Origin: an uncultured Sulfuricurvum sp.
GTDB taxonomy: Bacteria; Campylobacterota; Campylobacteria; Campylobacterales; Sulfurimonadaceae
Length of the DNA: 46,609 bases
Direction: 5' to 3'
Assembly: GCF_937936435.1 (NCBI RefSeq)
Contig: NZ_CALDDG010000005.1
Coordinates: forward strand, 1 to 46,609
The notes under the pieces are model-generated. The model did no database searches. It was not told the DNA's origin and saw only the letters and a list, made by a program, of their open reading frames with translations. How positions within the stretch are numbered: position 1 is the first letter of the stretch; every line of letters begins with the position of its first letter. The position numbers and the translations under genes are program-made. This document shows positions 27,983 to 36,125 of this stretch, piece by piece.

Positions 27983-28514
27983 TCTCTGACTTTTTCTCGT
28001 CAGACGAAGGTGCGGTATTGTGTACTTTCATCGTGAACGATGATCGGATCATATTTTCATCTCTCTCAAAAAGTATCGGGAAATTCACCCCGATTATCCA
28101 ATCGCTTTTATTGATATTTTCCAAAAAGGTGTAAAAACTTTGCGGAGAGGTGATTTTAGAGGTTGCGTTTACCTCATATACTTTAAAGGTACCGTTTGTA
28201 TCGGATGCCGTGATTTCCGTCAAATAGAGGTCTTGGAACTCTTTTTTATACAATTTTTCAAACCGTTCGGGATTAAACGTCGTTTCGAATGCCGTGATCG
28301 TATGACGGTTTTGACTTTGCACCTCTTTGAGGCGATTATAGGTGATATCGTATCGGTTTTGAGAAAGTTCAAGCTGCTGTATCTCTTTTTTACTCTCTAG
28401 CCGAAGCGAACGGTACTCTTTTCCTTTAGGAATCAACATTAAAAATGAAAAAGCGATAACCGCTATCAAAAGAACGAACGAGAGGATGATCACGTATAGG
28501 GTCTGACGGCTCAT
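27975..28514 (-). CDS. PilO-like membrane protein
   Basis: 179 residues from the ATG at 28514, which overlaps the preceding gene's TGA by 4 bp (ATGA). A longer frame to 28571 is less likely. There is a short cytoplasmic N-terminus, one transmembrane helix at about 7-29, a coiled coil (YRSLRLESKKEIQQLELSQNRYDITYNRLKEV) and a small alpha/beta domain. This is the PilO/GspM-type architecture of pilus or type II secretion inner-membrane platforms. Sequence similarity is too low to name it firmly. The call rests on topology and position after PilM- and PilN-like genes. Confidence 0.55.
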   Translation of the reverse strand: MSRQTLYVIILSFVLLIAVIAFSFLMLIPKGKEYRSLRLESKKEIQQLELSQNRYDITYNRLKEVQSQNRHTITAFETTFNPERFEKLYKKEFQDLYLTEITASDTNGTFKVYEVNATSKITSPQSFYTFLENINKSDWIIGVNFPILFERDENMIRSSFTMKVHNTAPSSDEKKSEKN

Positions 28515-29035
28515 TGTATCTCCTCTATCGTTTCTTCGTCGAGATAATTGGACGAGACAAATCGGTACCAACCGTTTTCGATCGGATAAAAGCTGGTATA
28601 CGTTCGATGGAAAATCGATCGTAACGGTGCATGAAGCATGTATTCGTACGTATCCTTATTCGGTGTCGTACCGTACAAAATCAATGATTTGGCATCCAAC
28701 TCCGCACGCGAGAGGGTAATGTTCTCCGGAACAAGATCGAAAAGGTTTCGAATACTCTCTTTCATCACCGTATTATCGGTCGTTACCTGCTCCGCCAATT
28801 TCGCTTCCGATTCGATCTCTTTGATCTGCGATTGCATCTCTTTGATAGATGCCTGCAAACTCGCTTCTTTTTGCGCGATAGAGTGGCGTTCATGTGCGAA
28901 ATCATACGTTTTATACCATAAAAAGGCATACGCGCCGACCAGCATCAGAATCGTTACGATAAAGAAAAAAAGGACGAGTCTGAGTTCTCCGCTGATAACC
29001 CGCTTGGGACGGGGAGTGATAAAACTGTGTTTCAT
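28511..29035 (-). CDS. PilN-like membrane protein
   Basis: 174 residues. A short N-terminal cytoplasmic tail (MKHSFITPRPKRVISGELR) is followed by one transmembrane helix at about 20-44, then a coiled coil (HSIAQKEASLQASIKEMQSQIKEIESEAKLAEQ) and a periplasmic domain. PilN binds PilM through its N-terminal tail, and this tail is basic, as expected. It overlaps both neighbours by 4 bp, so PilM/N/O-like proteins are made in a coupled, near-stoichiometric way. Function as inner-membrane alignment complex of a pilus or T2SS-like machine is inferred. Confidence 0.55.
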   Translation of the reverse strand: MKHSFITPRPKRVISGELRLVLFFFIVTILMLVGAYAFLWYKTYDFAHERHSIAQKEASLQASIKEMQSQIKEIESEAKLAEQVTTDNTVMKESIRNLFDLVPENITLSRAELDAKSLILYGTTPNKDTYEYMLHAPLRSIFHRTYTSFYPIENGWYRFVSSNYLDEETIEEIQ

Positions 29036-30060
29036 AACCCCTCCTCGCTCATCGCCAGTCCGATCACTTCATCCGTGACATCGATACGGCGGATCAAGAC
29101 GTTTAAAAACAGCTCCTCTTCCAAATACCGTTTTAATTCGCTGCCGCTTCCGTAGGCATCGGCGATATATACCGTTTCGATAAATCGGTTATGGCAATGT
29201 TCTCCCGTGTAAAAACGGGCTAACGTCTTTTCAATCAGCTCAAAACGGGAATAGTCGTCACCGAAATGCTCCATATCCTCTTTTGCTTCGTCTCCATGAA
29301 CCTGAACCGTCCGCTTCTCTTCTATCGTCGGTTCGTCTTCGCTGAATTCGGCAATCTCTTCAAGTGCATCCAAATCTTCGATGTCGCTGAGATCATCCAG
29401 CTCGTCGATGATATCCAAATCATCCAAATTTTCGATATCGTCGAGATTGATCCCCCGTTCCGGTTCGTCCTCTTCATCAACCCCGACGGCGAATCCGATT
29501 ACATTGCCATCCTCTCCGACGACAGTCGTCTCATGGGAATGCAAGGGATAGTGATGCGCAAATTCCAGTTTTCCTTCTTCGAAAAACGCTACCGTAAAGG
29601 AATCTTTTTGTGCCAATGCGTACAAAGCGATCCCGCCGCCGATCTTATCGCCGAAAAAACGTTCGATGACGGAAAAAGGAGAAAAAATAAAATCAAGCCC
29701 GACGGCGGCATATCTTTTTTTCAATCCGTCAAGTTCGCGGATGGATGAATATAACAGCCATGATTTATTACGGCAAACCGTTTTGGCTCCGCTGACGACA
29801 TCCGCGATATCGTGCAATGAACATCCTTGCAGTGCCCCTTGATTGTGTTCGGGATTCAACAAGGCGACATAGTACAAAGGGGATTCTTCGATCTGTTTTT
29901 GCAGGTATGCTACCATCTGCGTATAAGCGTTTTCCCCTTCAAAAAGCTTCCCCTCTTTTCGAACGAGCTTTTTTTGCTTTAAAACGGCAACTTTGACGCT
30001 ATAAACTCCTCCGTCCGGAACAATGGCGATAAAAATCTTTTGATACAGCCACTCTAGCAC
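29032..30060 (-). CDS. PilM-like protein with acidic insertion
   Basis: 342 residues. Segments such as FIAIVPDGGVYSVKVAVLKQKKL, SSIRELDGLKKRYAAVGLDFIFSPFSVIERFFG and IETVYIADAYGSGSELKRYLEEEL look like pieces of an actin-like ATPase fold (PilM/MshI/GspL), with weak motif conservation. Residues about 195-247 are an extremely acidic low-complexity insert built of Asp-Asp-Leu/Ile-type units. It has no transmembrane segment, so it is cytoplasmic. It overlaps the Xer gene upstream by 7 bp and the PilN-like gene by 4 bp. Fold assignment is tentative. Confidence 0.5.
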   Translation of the reverse strand: MLEWLYQKIFIAIVPDGGVYSVKVAVLKQKKLVRKEGKLFEGENAYTQMVAYLQKQIEESPLYYVALLNPEHNQGALQGCSLHDIADVVSGAKTVCRNKSWLLYSSIRELDGLKKRYAAVGLDFIFSPFSVIERFFGDKIGGGIALYALAQKDSFTVAFFEEGKLEFAHHYPLHSHETTVVGEDGNVIGFAVGVDEEDEPERGINLDDIENLDDLDIIDELDDLSDIEDLDALEEIAEFSEDEPTIEEKRTVQVHGDEAKEDMEHFGDDYSRFELIEKTLARFYTGEHCHNRFIETVYIADAYGSGSELKRYLEEELFLNVLIRRIDVTDEVIGLAMSEEGL

Positions 30061-30902
30061 TGAGAGTCCTCGACATTATTGCATAATGGATGCGATTTAC
30101 GATAATGATCCATTTTGATGGCGTTTCCCAATTTGGTATAAATCTGAGTTGTCGCCATGCTCGCATGGCCTAATAATTCGCTAACATCGGCAATCCGCGC
30201 TCCGTTATTTAACAGTTCGGTCGCATAGGTATGGCGCAGTTGGTGCGGTGTCACTTTGAGCCCTACCTTTGCAAATGCCTTGGTGATGATATATCTTAGA
30301 CTATTTTCGCTTAATTTTTCACCCTGCAGCTCAAAAACATACTCCACAGAGGGGGAGTGAAGCTGATATTCTCCGATTAATTCGGCAATATTTTTCAATA
30401 TCGGGACATCGCGCTCTTTGGAACCTTTCCCGTGAATACGGCACCATCCCTGATCGATCTCTTTGAGCCGTAAATGGGTCAGTTCGGATATCCGCAATCC
30501 TAATGTATAGAGGAGAATAATCGCCAGTTTTGCCGTCGGTTCCGCATGTTCCAATGCATGTAAAATATGCTCGTGGGCGATCGGTTTTGGAAGCGTCTTA
30601 GGAATTTTGATACTCTCATCAGCCCGTAATTCCACATCTTTGCCCTCCGAACGGAGGTATTTGACAAAACTCCGTATGGCACTCAGCTTGCAGGATATCG
30701 ATTTGGACTTTAAAGAAGCTATTTTCAGACGAAGAGGCATCAGATTAATCCTGACTTTCCCTTCCGATATCTCTATCTCCGATTCTCGGAGCATTGTATC
30801 GATCGAGTCGTTATAGCTACGGATTGTCAACGGCGAATATCCCCGAATCGCATCGAGATATTTTAAAAAGTTCTCTTTATCACGGTAAAGCGAGTTCATC
30901 AT
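30054..30902 (-). CDS. XerC/D-family tyrosine recombinase
   Basis: 282 residues. All catalytic residues are present: Arg137 (TLGLRISEL), Lys159 (IHGKGSKERDVP), His220 and Arg223 (HQLRHTYATELL), His246 (LGHASMATTQIY) and nucleophile Tyr255. An N-terminal SAM-like DNA-binding domain precedes them. The length and motifs match chromosomal Xer recombinases rather than phage integrases. It may resolve chromosome dimers, but the phylum is known for a single XerH enzyme that is usually longer, so its exact role is open. It is embedded in a housekeeping operon with overlaps on both sides, which argues against a mobile origin. Confidence 0.85.
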   Translation of the reverse strand: MMNSLYRDKENFLKYLDAIRGYSPLTIRSYNDSIDTMLRESEIEISEGKVRINLMPLRLKIASLKSKSISCKLSAIRSFVKYLRSEGKDVELRADESIKIPKTLPKPIAHEHILHALEHAEPTAKLAIILLYTLGLRISELTHLRLKEIDQGWCRIHGKGSKERDVPILKNIAELIGEYQLHSPSVEYVFELQGEKLSENSLRYIITKAFAKVGLKVTPHQLRHTYATELLNNGARIADVSELLGHASMATTQIYTKLGNAIKMDHYRKSHPLCNNVEDSQC

Positions 30903-31332
30903 GCAGCATCTTAAACTGTTCGTAATTGCTACGAGTCTCTTCTACCAACTCTTTGTCTATAACTACTGTCGGGGCAATTTTACGGTATGCGTCGATCATG
31001 ATCATCGCCATCATCTTGATTTTGGCACGATCTTGCGGTGAGACGTTTTGTTGTGCGGCAATACGGCGAATTTCCTTGATATATCGGCGTGCATCGTCGT
31101 TATACCGGACAAATTTAAGCGCAGTCTGAGACTGTGCCATCACGGTTGAGGCCATTCGATTATAGGGGTCCAGGGCAAACGCTTCTTTAGAAAGAGAGTA
31201 TGCATCATCATACGATCCCATCGCATAGTACAGACGGGATTCAACCGATTTTTGATACGAAGGATTGACAACGATCCACAATCCTAGCCCGACAATAACC
31301 GCCAATAAAACGACTAGCCATTTAGAAAGCAT
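30880..31332 (-). CDS. Small membrane-anchored TPR-like protein, unknown
   Basis: 150 residues. One N-terminal transmembrane helix (WLVVLLAVIVGLGLWIVV) is followed by helical, TPR-like sequence (YYAMGSYDDAYSLSKEAFALDPYNRMASTVMAQSQTALKF). I do not recognise a named family. It overlaps the acyltransferase gene by 11 bp upstream and the Xer gene by 23 bp downstream, so it belongs to the long coupled operon running from the HP0268-like gene to the PilO-like gene. A scaffold role near the membrane is possible but unsupported. Confidence 0.7.
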   Translation of the reverse strand: MLSKWLVVLLAVIVGLGLWIVVNPSYQKSVESRLYYAMGSYDDAYSLSKEAFALDPYNRMASTVMAQSQTALKFVRYNDDARRYIKEIRRIAAQQNVSPQDRAKIKMMAMIMIDAYRKIAPTVVIDKELVEETRSNYEQFKMLHDELALP

Positions 31333-31945
31333 GTTCCATCAACCTCGCTTTGACCAAAGCTTTCGCCTCTTCCATCTCCATCCCTTCCAGATCGATCGGT
31401 TCGGAGGCATAAAAATCGAGTCTTCCAAACGGTTTGGGAACCGTAAATCTGTCCCAACTCGGCAATTGCCAATACGAGGAGGGGACACAGCTGTACACGA
31501 TCACTTTCGCATGTCGTTTCTGTGCCATTATAACCACTCCGTCACTCATTTCGTGTCTCGGCCCTTTCGGTCCGTCGGGTGTGATACCGATATCGTACCC
31601 CTCAGCAAGCGATTTAAGCGCTTGTATCAAGACTTTAGCCCCACCGCGTCGTGTCGAACCGTGAATCGTCCCCAGCTTGAAATACCGCATTACAGCAGCA
31701 ATGATTTGTCCGTCAAAATGTTCGCTGATCAGGACATTGGCTTTGGGAACGGCGCGAAACCGATAATAAAGATAAGGTTGTAAAAGCAAATCGCCGTGCC
31801 AAAAGGCGAAAACGACCGGTTCGGTAGGTATAGCTTGGGGAAGATGAAAGTATTTTTTATTGGTAAAATAGATCAACCGTATCAGCAATGCTCCGATCGG
31901 GGGGATCAGCCACAATGCCAGCGTATTGAGTATTTTTTTACGCAA
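31322..31945 (-). CDS. DUF374 lysophospholipid acyltransferase-like protein
   Basis: 207 residues. An N-terminal hydrophobic helix (LALWLIPPIGALLIRLIYF) is followed by VVFAFWHGDLLLQPYLYY, STRRGGAKVLIQALKSLAEGYDIGITPDGPKGPRHEMSDGVVIMAQ and the basic C-terminus of DUF374. FWHGxLL and TPDGPKGP are the hallmark motifs. Family members are thought to be acyltransferases acting on lipid A or phospholipid precursors at the inner membrane. The substrate is not readable here. It overlaps miaB by 8 bp, an association also familiar from Campylobacter. Confidence 0.85.
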   Translation of the reverse strand: MRKKILNTLALWLIPPIGALLIRLIYFTNKKYFHLPQAIPTEPVVFAFWHGDLLLQPYLYYRFRAVPKANVLISEHFDGQIIAAVMRYFKLGTIHGSTRRGGAKVLIQALKSLAEGYDIGITPDGPKGPRHEMSDGVVIMAQKRHAKVIVYSCVPSSYWQLPSWDRFTVPKPFGRLDFYASEPIDLEGMEMEEAKALVKARLMEHAF

Positions 31946-33239
31946 CGATCTCTCCGTACTGTACTGAACGGGAAACGTCTATGATTCGTACGCGGGCCGT
32001 TTGACCAAGCCACTCTTCCGAACCTTTGACCTTGACCAAAACATTATTATCGCTTCGACCGGCGACATACCCGTCCGAACGAAGTTCCTCGAAATAGACG
32101 TCGACCTCTTGTCCTAATAATGACGCACTGATCGAATCCAGAATCGTATCCTGATAGGCTTGCAATGTGCTCAGACGATGTGAGCCGATCTCCGAATCGA
32201 CCGTATTGGTAAACCCTTCCGCTTCCGTCAGCGGGCGGGGGGAGTATTTAAAACTGAATACCTGCTCGAAACGGACTTGCCGCATGACATCCAGCGTATC
32301 TTCGAAATCCGCCTCACTCTCTCCCGGAAAAGCGACGATGATATCGGTACTGATACTCACGTTCGGAACCAGTTCACGCAGTTTGGCAGCCCGGTTCAAA
32401 AACCACTCTTTCGTATAGCCCCGTTTCATCGCTTTGAGGATTTCACTGGAGCCGCTTTGCAGAGGCATATGCATCGATTTGCAGATTTTCGGATTTCGGG
32501 CAAACTCTTCGATGAACTCATCGTCCATATGCAGCGGATGCGGAGAGGTGAAGCGGATACGCTCTACCCCTTCCACCCCACTGACACGGCGGAGCAATTC
32601 GGTAAAATTGACTTTTTCTTCGTTACCTGAAAAACGGCGTCCGTAATTGTTGACGTTTTGTCCCAATAAAAAAATCTCTTTCGCCCCCCCATCAGCCGCT
32701 TTTTGCACCTCGGCAATGATCAATTCGGGAGGAATCGAAATCTCGTCGCCCCGTGTTTTCGGGACGATGCAAAACGTACACTGCTTATCGCATCCGATAG
32801 AGATATTGATATAGGCTTTATAAGGACTGGTACGGAAATCTTTAAAAGCGAATTGGGATTCATCGTAGTCGATTTCGATCTCAACCGCTTTGTCGCGATG
32901 GAGGACATCGGTAATTTTGGAAACGTTACGCGCACCCAAAACAAAGTTGACGTAAGGGGCGCGCTTGATGATATCTTTTCCCAAATGAGAAGCGGTGCAT
33001 CCGCAAACGCCGATTTTTGCACCCTCTTTTTTGAGTTTATTAAACACTCCGAGTTCTGAAAACAGTTTGTGGACCGGTCTTTCGCGAACCGAGCAGGTAT
33101 TGACCAGTATCAGATCGGCTTCATCGGCTTTATCGGTCAGCTCATACCCTTCATGGGCGTTTAATTCCGCGATCATATGTTCCGAATCGCGCACGTTCAT
33201 AGCGCATCCGAGCGTCTCGATAAAAAGCTTTTTCGACAT
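31938..33239 (-). CDS. miaB: tRNA-2-methylthio-N6-dimethylallyladenosine synthase
   Basis: 433 residues. The N-terminal methylthiotransferase domain (LFIETLGCAMNVRDSE, NTCSVRERP, VCGCTASH) is followed by radical SAM with IGCDKQCTFCIVPKTRG, FLLGQNVNNYG and RIRFTSPHP, then a C-terminal TRAM domain. ETLGCAMN and RERP mark it as MiaB rather than RimO. It methylthiolates i6A37 of tRNAs reading UNN codons, using the product of MiaA, which is encoded at the right end of this window. Its ATG abuts the stop of the HP0268-like gene. Confidence 0.95.
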   Translation of the reverse strand: MSKKLFIETLGCAMNVRDSEHMIAELNAHEGYELTDKADEADLILVNTCSVRERPVHKLFSELGVFNKLKKEGAKIGVCGCTASHLGKDIIKRAPYVNFVLGARNVSKITDVLHRDKAVEIEIDYDESQFAFKDFRTSPYKAYINISIGCDKQCTFCIVPKTRGDEISIPPELIIAEVQKAADGGAKEIFLLGQNVNNYGRRFSGNEEKVNFTELLRRVSGVEGVERIRFTSPHPLHMDDEFIEEFARNPKICKSMHMPLQSGSSEILKAMKRGYTKEWFLNRAAKLRELVPNVSISTDIIVAFPGESEADFEDTLDVMRQVRFEQVFSFKYSPRPLTEAEGFTNTVDSEIGSHRLSTLQAYQDTILDSISASLLGQEVDVYFEELRSDGYVAGRSDNNVLVKVKGSEEWLGQTARVRIIDVSRSVQYGEIVA

Positions 33240-33481
33240 TATAAGATATGAACCTCATACATGTATTCGTTTGCCGAAAGACCGTAACGCACTTCGCGCA
33301 TATAAAAGCTTTTACCTTCGGCTTCAAAATGGTCTTGAAGTGCAAGGAGATCTTTATGAGAATTTTCACGGTCAAAATAGAGAATCAACGAATTGCTTTT
33401 TTCCACCATTTCGGTAATTTTTTTGAGATCGATTTTTTTTGGTTTTGCGTCATGCTCACTGCGGGCAATTTTGAGTTCCAT
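33239..33481 (-). CDS. HP0268-like small protein (putative nuclease)
   Basis: 80 residues from the ATG at 33481. The frame extends to 33544, but the shorter start gives MELKIARSEHDAKPKKIDLKK and the family's usual 80-residue size, with an AAGGGAAAC ribosome site. The sequence (KSNSLILYFDRENSHKDLLALQDHFEAEGKSFYMREVRYG) matches the Campylobacterota-restricted HP0268 family; the Helicobacter pylori member was reported to have nicking nuclease and RNase activity. It sits between nusA (divergent) and miaB, as in Campylobacter. Activity here is inferred from the family only. Confidence 0.8.
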   Translation of the reverse strand: MELKIARSEHDAKPKKIDLKKITEMVEKSNSLILYFDRENSHKDLLALQDHFEAEGKSFYMREVRYGLSANEYMYEVHIL

Positions 33482-33559
33482 TGTGTTTCCCTTAAAGTTC
33501 TTGATATTGGGGGGATTATATCGGTGATATGATAAATATCGCATTAAGAGAACTTCGTG

Positions 33560-33565
33560 TATAAT
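33560..33565 (+). promoter_or_regulatory. Candidate -10 box for nusA
   Basis: TATAAT lies 77 bp before the nusA ATG, with no clear -35. The roughly 70-nt leader it would create contains a C-rich stretch (CTCCCCCAACC) but no riboswitch that I recognise. Confidence 0.35.
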
Positions 33566-33642
33566 GTTTATCCTTCATAAAAAAGCTCCCCCAACCAAAC
33601 CGATTTTTTTATGAGTTATTATGTACGAAAGAGGATAGTCCT

Positions 33643-34776
33643 ATGGAAAATATTTTAGATATCATCGATTCTATCGCCAATGAAAAAGGGCTCAGCCGGG
33701 AAAATGTCCAAGAGGCGATCAAAACCTCTTTCATCCAAACCGCAAAACGGATTATCAATCCGGCTTTTGCATTCGAAGCCGACATTGAAGACCGCACCAA
33801 ACAAGTAAAATTACGACAGATTATAACCGTTGTCGCCGATGATGCGCCGGAACTCGAAGGTGAAGAGGCCGGTGCCTATATGGGTCTGACTAATGCATTG
33901 GAGATCGACGACGAAGCGGAGATCGGCGATCAGCTTCAAATGGAGCACGACATTGAAAGCTATGGCAGAAGCGCATTCGCAACCCTTCACCGCGAAATCG
34001 AATTTCACGTTCAACGTCTCGTCGAAAACGAACTGTACGACAAATACAAAAGCAAAATCAATCAAATCGTCTCCGGACGCGTTACACGCGTCGATAACGA
34101 GCAGAATACGACGATCGAAATTGATGAAATTCGTGCCGTTCTGCCAATGAAAAGCCGTATCAAAGGGGAAAAATTCAAAGTCGGCGATGTCGTCAGCGCC
34201 ATTGTACGCCGTGTGCATGTAGATAAAAACAACGGCATTTCCATGGAACTTTCACGTACCTCTCCCAAATTTCTCGAAGAGCTTCTCGCACTGGAAGTTC
34301 CGGAGATCAAAGACGGTATCGTTGTCATCGAAAAATGTGCCCGCATTCCGGGAGAACGGGCTAAAATCGCCCTCTATACCAACCGTCCGCAGATTGATCC
34401 GATCGGTGCGACCGTCGGCGTCCGCGGTGTCCGTATCAATGCGGTGAGCGAAGAGCTGTGCGGCGAAAATATCGATTGTGTCGAATATAGTGCCTCACCT
34501 GAACTGTTTATCTCCCGCGCAATGAGTCCTGCTATTATCAGTGCGGTTGTTGTCCAGGAAGAGAAAGAGGGGGAGAAAAAAGCAATCGTTACCCTTCCGA
34601 GCGATCAAAAATCCAAAGCTATCGGAAAGAGCGGTATCAATATTCGCCTCGCATCAATGCTAACAGGCTATACGATCGAGCTCAACGAAGTAGGCGGAAC
34701 GGTACAAATGGGTGAAAAAGCTCCAGAAGAGAAAAAAGAGGGACTCAGTTCTCTCGAAGCGCTTTTCGGGAATTAA
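33643..34776 (+). CDS. nusA: Transcription termination/antitermination factor NusA
   Basis: 377 residues, the short form without C-terminal acidic repeats. The N-terminal RNA polymerase-binding domain (residues 1 to about 135) is followed by an S1 domain (ISGRVTRV-type, VDKNNGISMELSRTSPKFLEELL) and two KH domains, with EKCARIPGERAKIALYTN, GVRGVRINAVSEEL and SDQKSKAIGKSGINIRLASMLTGYTIEL. It controls pausing, Rho-independent termination and antitermination with NusB, which is also in the window. RBS is GAGGATAG. Its stop lies 7 bp before the first structured intergenic element. Confidence 0.95.
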   Translation: MENILDIIDSIANEKGLSRENVQEAIKTSFIQTAKRIINPAFAFEADIEDRTKQVKLRQIITVVADDAPELEGEEAGAYMGLTNALEIDDEAEIGDQLQMEHDIESYGRSAFATLHREIEFHVQRLVENELYDKYKSKINQIVSGRVTRVDNEQNTTIEIDEIRAVLPMKSRIKGEKFKVGDVVSAIVRRVHVDKNNGISMELSRTSPKFLEELLALEVPEIKDGIVVIEKCARIPGERAKIALYTNRPQIDPIGATVGVRGVRINAVSEELCGENIDCVEYSASPELFISRAMSPAIISAVVVQEEKEGEKKAIVTLPSDQKSKAIGKSGINIRLASMLTGYTIELNEVGGTVQMGEKAPEEKKEGLSSLEALFGN

Positions 34777-34783
34777 GAATCAC

Positions 34784-35056
34784 ATACTTTTCTTTTTCAT
34801 AAGAAAAGTATCAAAAGAAAATCCTCTTCCGAGCAAATCGCTCGCACGACTCTCGCACTGCTGCTACGCGTGCGGCTCTTGATGATGCTCGGAAGAGAAA
34901 TTATTATCTATTTTCGCAGAATGCGAAAATCATTCTATACAATTCCCGTGATCCGATACAAAGAGCCGTTCCGAAGGCAGTAGTGCCGAGAGGAATGTAG
35001 CGTTTTTGGATTGCGGTATGATCTTTTGGTACTTTTCTGACTAAACAGAAAAGTAC
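34784..35056. repeat. Structured intergenic element, copy A
   Basis: 273 bp filling the convergent gap between nusA and the ABC permease. It starts with a perfect 11-bp hairpin with 6-nt loop (34784-34811), then a 12-nt spacer CAAAAGAAAATC, then a perfect 12-bp stem (34824-34835 with 34886-34897) enclosing a 50-nt core. Next come a 9-bp hairpin with 3-nt loop (34910-34930) and a GGCA/TGCC hairpin (34976-34987) inside a CGTTCC/GGAATG stem. It ends with an inverted terminal hairpin, again 11 bp with 6-nt loop (35029-35056), preceded by the spacer in reverse (GATCTTTTG). Copy B at 38202-38443 shares geometry and core, with compensated stem changes. Function unknown. Confidence 0.85.
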
Positions 35057-35066
35057 AGATAAAACA

Positions 35067-36020
35067 TTACCTCTTCACAAACGGATTCAGCTTTAACAAT
35101 ATCGTATCCGCGATCTGATTGCCGATCAGCGTCAAAAACGCACTCATCATCAATATCCCCATGATCACCGGATAATCTCTGCTCATTGCACTTTGATAAA
35201 AAAGCTGTCCCATCCCCTCTATCCCGAAAATAGACTCCAAGATCACCGATCCTCCGATCAGTCCCGGTAACGAAAGGCCGAGCATCGTCACGATCGGAGG
35301 TAAAAGATTCGGGAGGATGTAATAACGGATAATCTTCTTTTCGCTGATTCCGCGCGAACGGGCGAAATAGATATAGTCACTTTTAAGAATTTCAAGTGTC
35401 AAAGAGCGTATATACAAAACGAGACTGCCGATTCCGACAAAAATCATCACCGCTATCGGAAGGCTCAAATACCACGCCATATCGAGATAATACCCGATCC
35501 CCTCGGGAGGTTCCAGCGAATGCATCCCCGCAATCGGAAACCACCCTAACGAAACGCTCAGTACCATCATCGCGACTAATGCAAGGTAGTATGAGGGCAT
35601 TGCAAAACTGAGCAATGCAAATTGTCCTATGACAACGTCCGATTTTTTTTGGTAGGAGAGCGCCGCTTTGATCCCTAACCATAAGGAAATAACAAAGGTA
35701 ACCACTAAAGCGACCAGATTCATCCATAACGTAACCGGAAGACGATCGGCAACAACATCATTTACCTGCTCTCCGCTGACAAAAGAAATCCCGAAATTAA
35801 ATGTTACGAGATGATGAACCCAATCACTGTATTGTTCGTACAGAGGTTTATCCAGGCCATAAATACTGCGCAGCTGCGCAATCGATTCGGGCGTCATGTT
35901 GGGATTGAGTTCTCCCCCCATAAAACTGTTTGGAGCCAGATGAATGGCGCCGAATGAAATCAATGAAATCAAAAACAGCATCAATACGGTATAAAGAAAT
36001 GATCGGAATAGGTATTTCAT
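35067..36020 (-). CDS. Peptide-type ABC transporter permease (DppB/OppB family)
   Basis: 317 residues from the ATG at 36020 (MKYLFRSFLYTVLMLFLIS). The ATG at 36062 would lie inside the terminator-like hairpin downstream of the porin and adds a non-homologous tail. About six transmembrane helices are visible, and the binding-protein-dependent permease EAA-type loop is seen in YIYFARSRGISEKKIIRYYILPNLLPPIVT, with GGSVILESIFGIEGMGQLFYQSAMSRDYPVI near the C-terminus. It is the B-type permease of oligopeptide or nickel/peptide importers. No ATPase, second permease or binding protein is adjacent, so it is an orphan here and must pair with subunits elsewhere or be inactive. Confidence 0.88.
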   Translation of the reverse strand: MKYLFRSFLYTVLMLFLISLISFGAIHLAPNSFMGGELNPNMTPESIAQLRSIYGLDKPLYEQYSDWVHHLVTFNFGISFVSGEQVNDVVADRLPVTLWMNLVALVVTFVISLWLGIKAALSYQKKSDVVIGQFALLSFAMPSYYLALVAMMVLSVSLGWFPIAGMHSLEPPEGIGYYLDMAWYLSLPIAVMIFVGIGSLVLYIRSLTLEILKSDYIYFARSRGISEKKIIRYYILPNLLPPIVTMLGLSLPGLIGGSVILESIFGIEGMGQLFYQSAMSRDYPVIMGILMMSAFLTLIGNQIADTILLKLNPFVKR

Positions 36021-36045
36021 ACAGTGATTATAACGGAAGAGAATT

Positions 36046-36066
36046 AAAAAAAGAGGATTCATCCCC
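36046..36066 (-). terminator. Likely intrinsic terminator downstream of the porin
   Basis: Read on the minus strand, GGGGA and TCCTC pair around TGAA and are followed by seven T. The stem is short (5 bp, one G-T pair), but the T-run is good and it sits about 60 bp after the porin stop. Confidence 0.5.
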
Positions 36067-36115
36067 AGGGGACCTCTCGTTAGAGGTACTTGTTCCCTTT
36101 GGGAATGAGAGAAGC
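36063..36115. repeat. Cluster of short palindromes between porin and permease
   Basis: CCCCAGGGG, ACCTCT-cgtt-AGAGGT (perfect 6-bp hairpin) and TTCCC-ttt-GGGAA follow each other within 53 bp. They may stabilise the porin mRNA 3' end, as REP-like hairpins do, or act with the adjacent T-run as a composite terminator. No second copy of this cluster was found in the window. Confidence 0.5.
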
Positions 36116-36125
36116 GAAATGATTC

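Noticed and set aside
29340..29470. Short DNA repeats suggesting a CRISPR or phase-variable tract
   Set aside because: The repetition comes from codons for Asp-Asp-Leu/Ile units in the PilM-like protein; there are no regular spacers or simple homopolymer tracts.
30054..30902. Tyrosine recombinase as sign of an integron or genomic island
   Set aside because: It overlaps housekeeping genes on both sides, has no attachment-site repeats nearby and looks like a chromosomal Xer enzyme.
34784..34811. Reading the terminal hairpins of the structured elements as ordinary Rho-independent terminators
   Set aside because: The stems are followed by CAAAAGA-type A-rich sequence in both directions, not by a T-run.
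34836..34885. Element core as a remnant of a protein gene
   Set aside because: Differences between the two copies follow base-pairing rather than codon periodicity, and no open frame spans either element.
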